Shown here in pieces: positions 4,985 through 5,057 of a DNA stretch of 5,057 bases; the stretch's first letter is position 1, and the number at the start of each line of letters is the position of its first letter. A program made the translations under genes and the position numbers. The notes under the pieces are model-generated. The model was not told the origin of the DNA and ran no database searches. It saw nothing but the letters and a program-made list of their open reading frames with translations. Origin of the DNA: Planctomycetia bacterium (GTDB taxonomy: Bacteria; Planctomycetota; UBA11346); the NCBI GenBank assembly GCA_005801395.1, contig SYDV01000537.1:1-5057 (forward strand), given 5' to 3'.

Positions 4985-5057
4985 AAGTACGGGTCGTAAA
5001 CGATTGCCGTCACAGGAACCGTTTAGTGCCGACAAAGGACGATTACGCCCCGTACTT
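4985..5057. repeat. Inverted repeat reaching the window edge
   Basis: AAGTACGGGTCGTAAACG (4985-5002) and the 18 bp at 5040-5057 are inverted copies matching at 16 of 18 positions. Inside, TTGCCGTCAC (5004-5013) and GTGCCGACAA (5026-5035) pair at 8 of 10. The structure thus folds along most of its 73 bp around a centre near 5020. It lies upstream of the HDOD gene in a stretch with no gene (4905-5057). The outer end may continue beyond the window. It could be a palindromic repeat element, or a terminator or regulatory stem of a neighbouring unseen gene. Confidence 0.55.

Overview
The window holds five protein genes of ordinary bacterial housekeeping or signalling type. Several of the gaps between them carry fold-back (inverted-repeat) DNA. 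No rRNA, tRNA, CRISPR array or recognisable transposase gene is visible. Base composition is mid-range and looks even across the genes. Taxonomy is uncertain. The glycyl-tRNA synthetase is the single-chain type, which argues against a typical proteobacterium (those normally have separate alpha and beta chains). The style of the PgeF and GlyRS proteins reminds me of Verrucomicrobiota (Opitutales-like), but this is recollection and was not searched.

Layout from left to right. Positions 1-321 (minus): the 5' part of an FHA-domain gene, cut by the window edge, with a probable frameshift near its far end. Positions 322-624: a gene-less divergent spacer with nested inverted repeats, a candidate sigma-70-like promoter for the FHA gene and a doubled 8-bp motif. 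Positions 625-1335 (plus): pgeF, a peptidoglycan-editing/polyphenol-oxidase family protein. Positions 1439-1939 (plus): tpx, an atypical 2-Cys thiol peroxidase. Positions 1950-2119: a 170-bp, nearly full-length palindrome bounded by CTAG, which looks like a small non-autonomous mobile element. Positions 2127-2166: a perfect 14-bp-stem hairpin, probably the shared bidirectional terminator of the convergent tpx and glyQS genes. Positions 2189-3952 (minus): glyQS. Positions 4053-4904 (minus): an HDOD-domain signalling protein upstream of glyQS in the same direction. Positions 4905-5057: gene-less, ending in another inverted repeat that reaches the window edge.

The genes do not form one pathway. 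They cover translation (GlyRS), peroxide defence (Tpx), cell-wall precursor quality control (PgeF) and signalling (FHA, HDOD). The most unusual content is the fold-back DNA: three separate palindromic structures lie in about 5 kb, all between genes. The best defined one appears to have inserted between tpx and its terminator.
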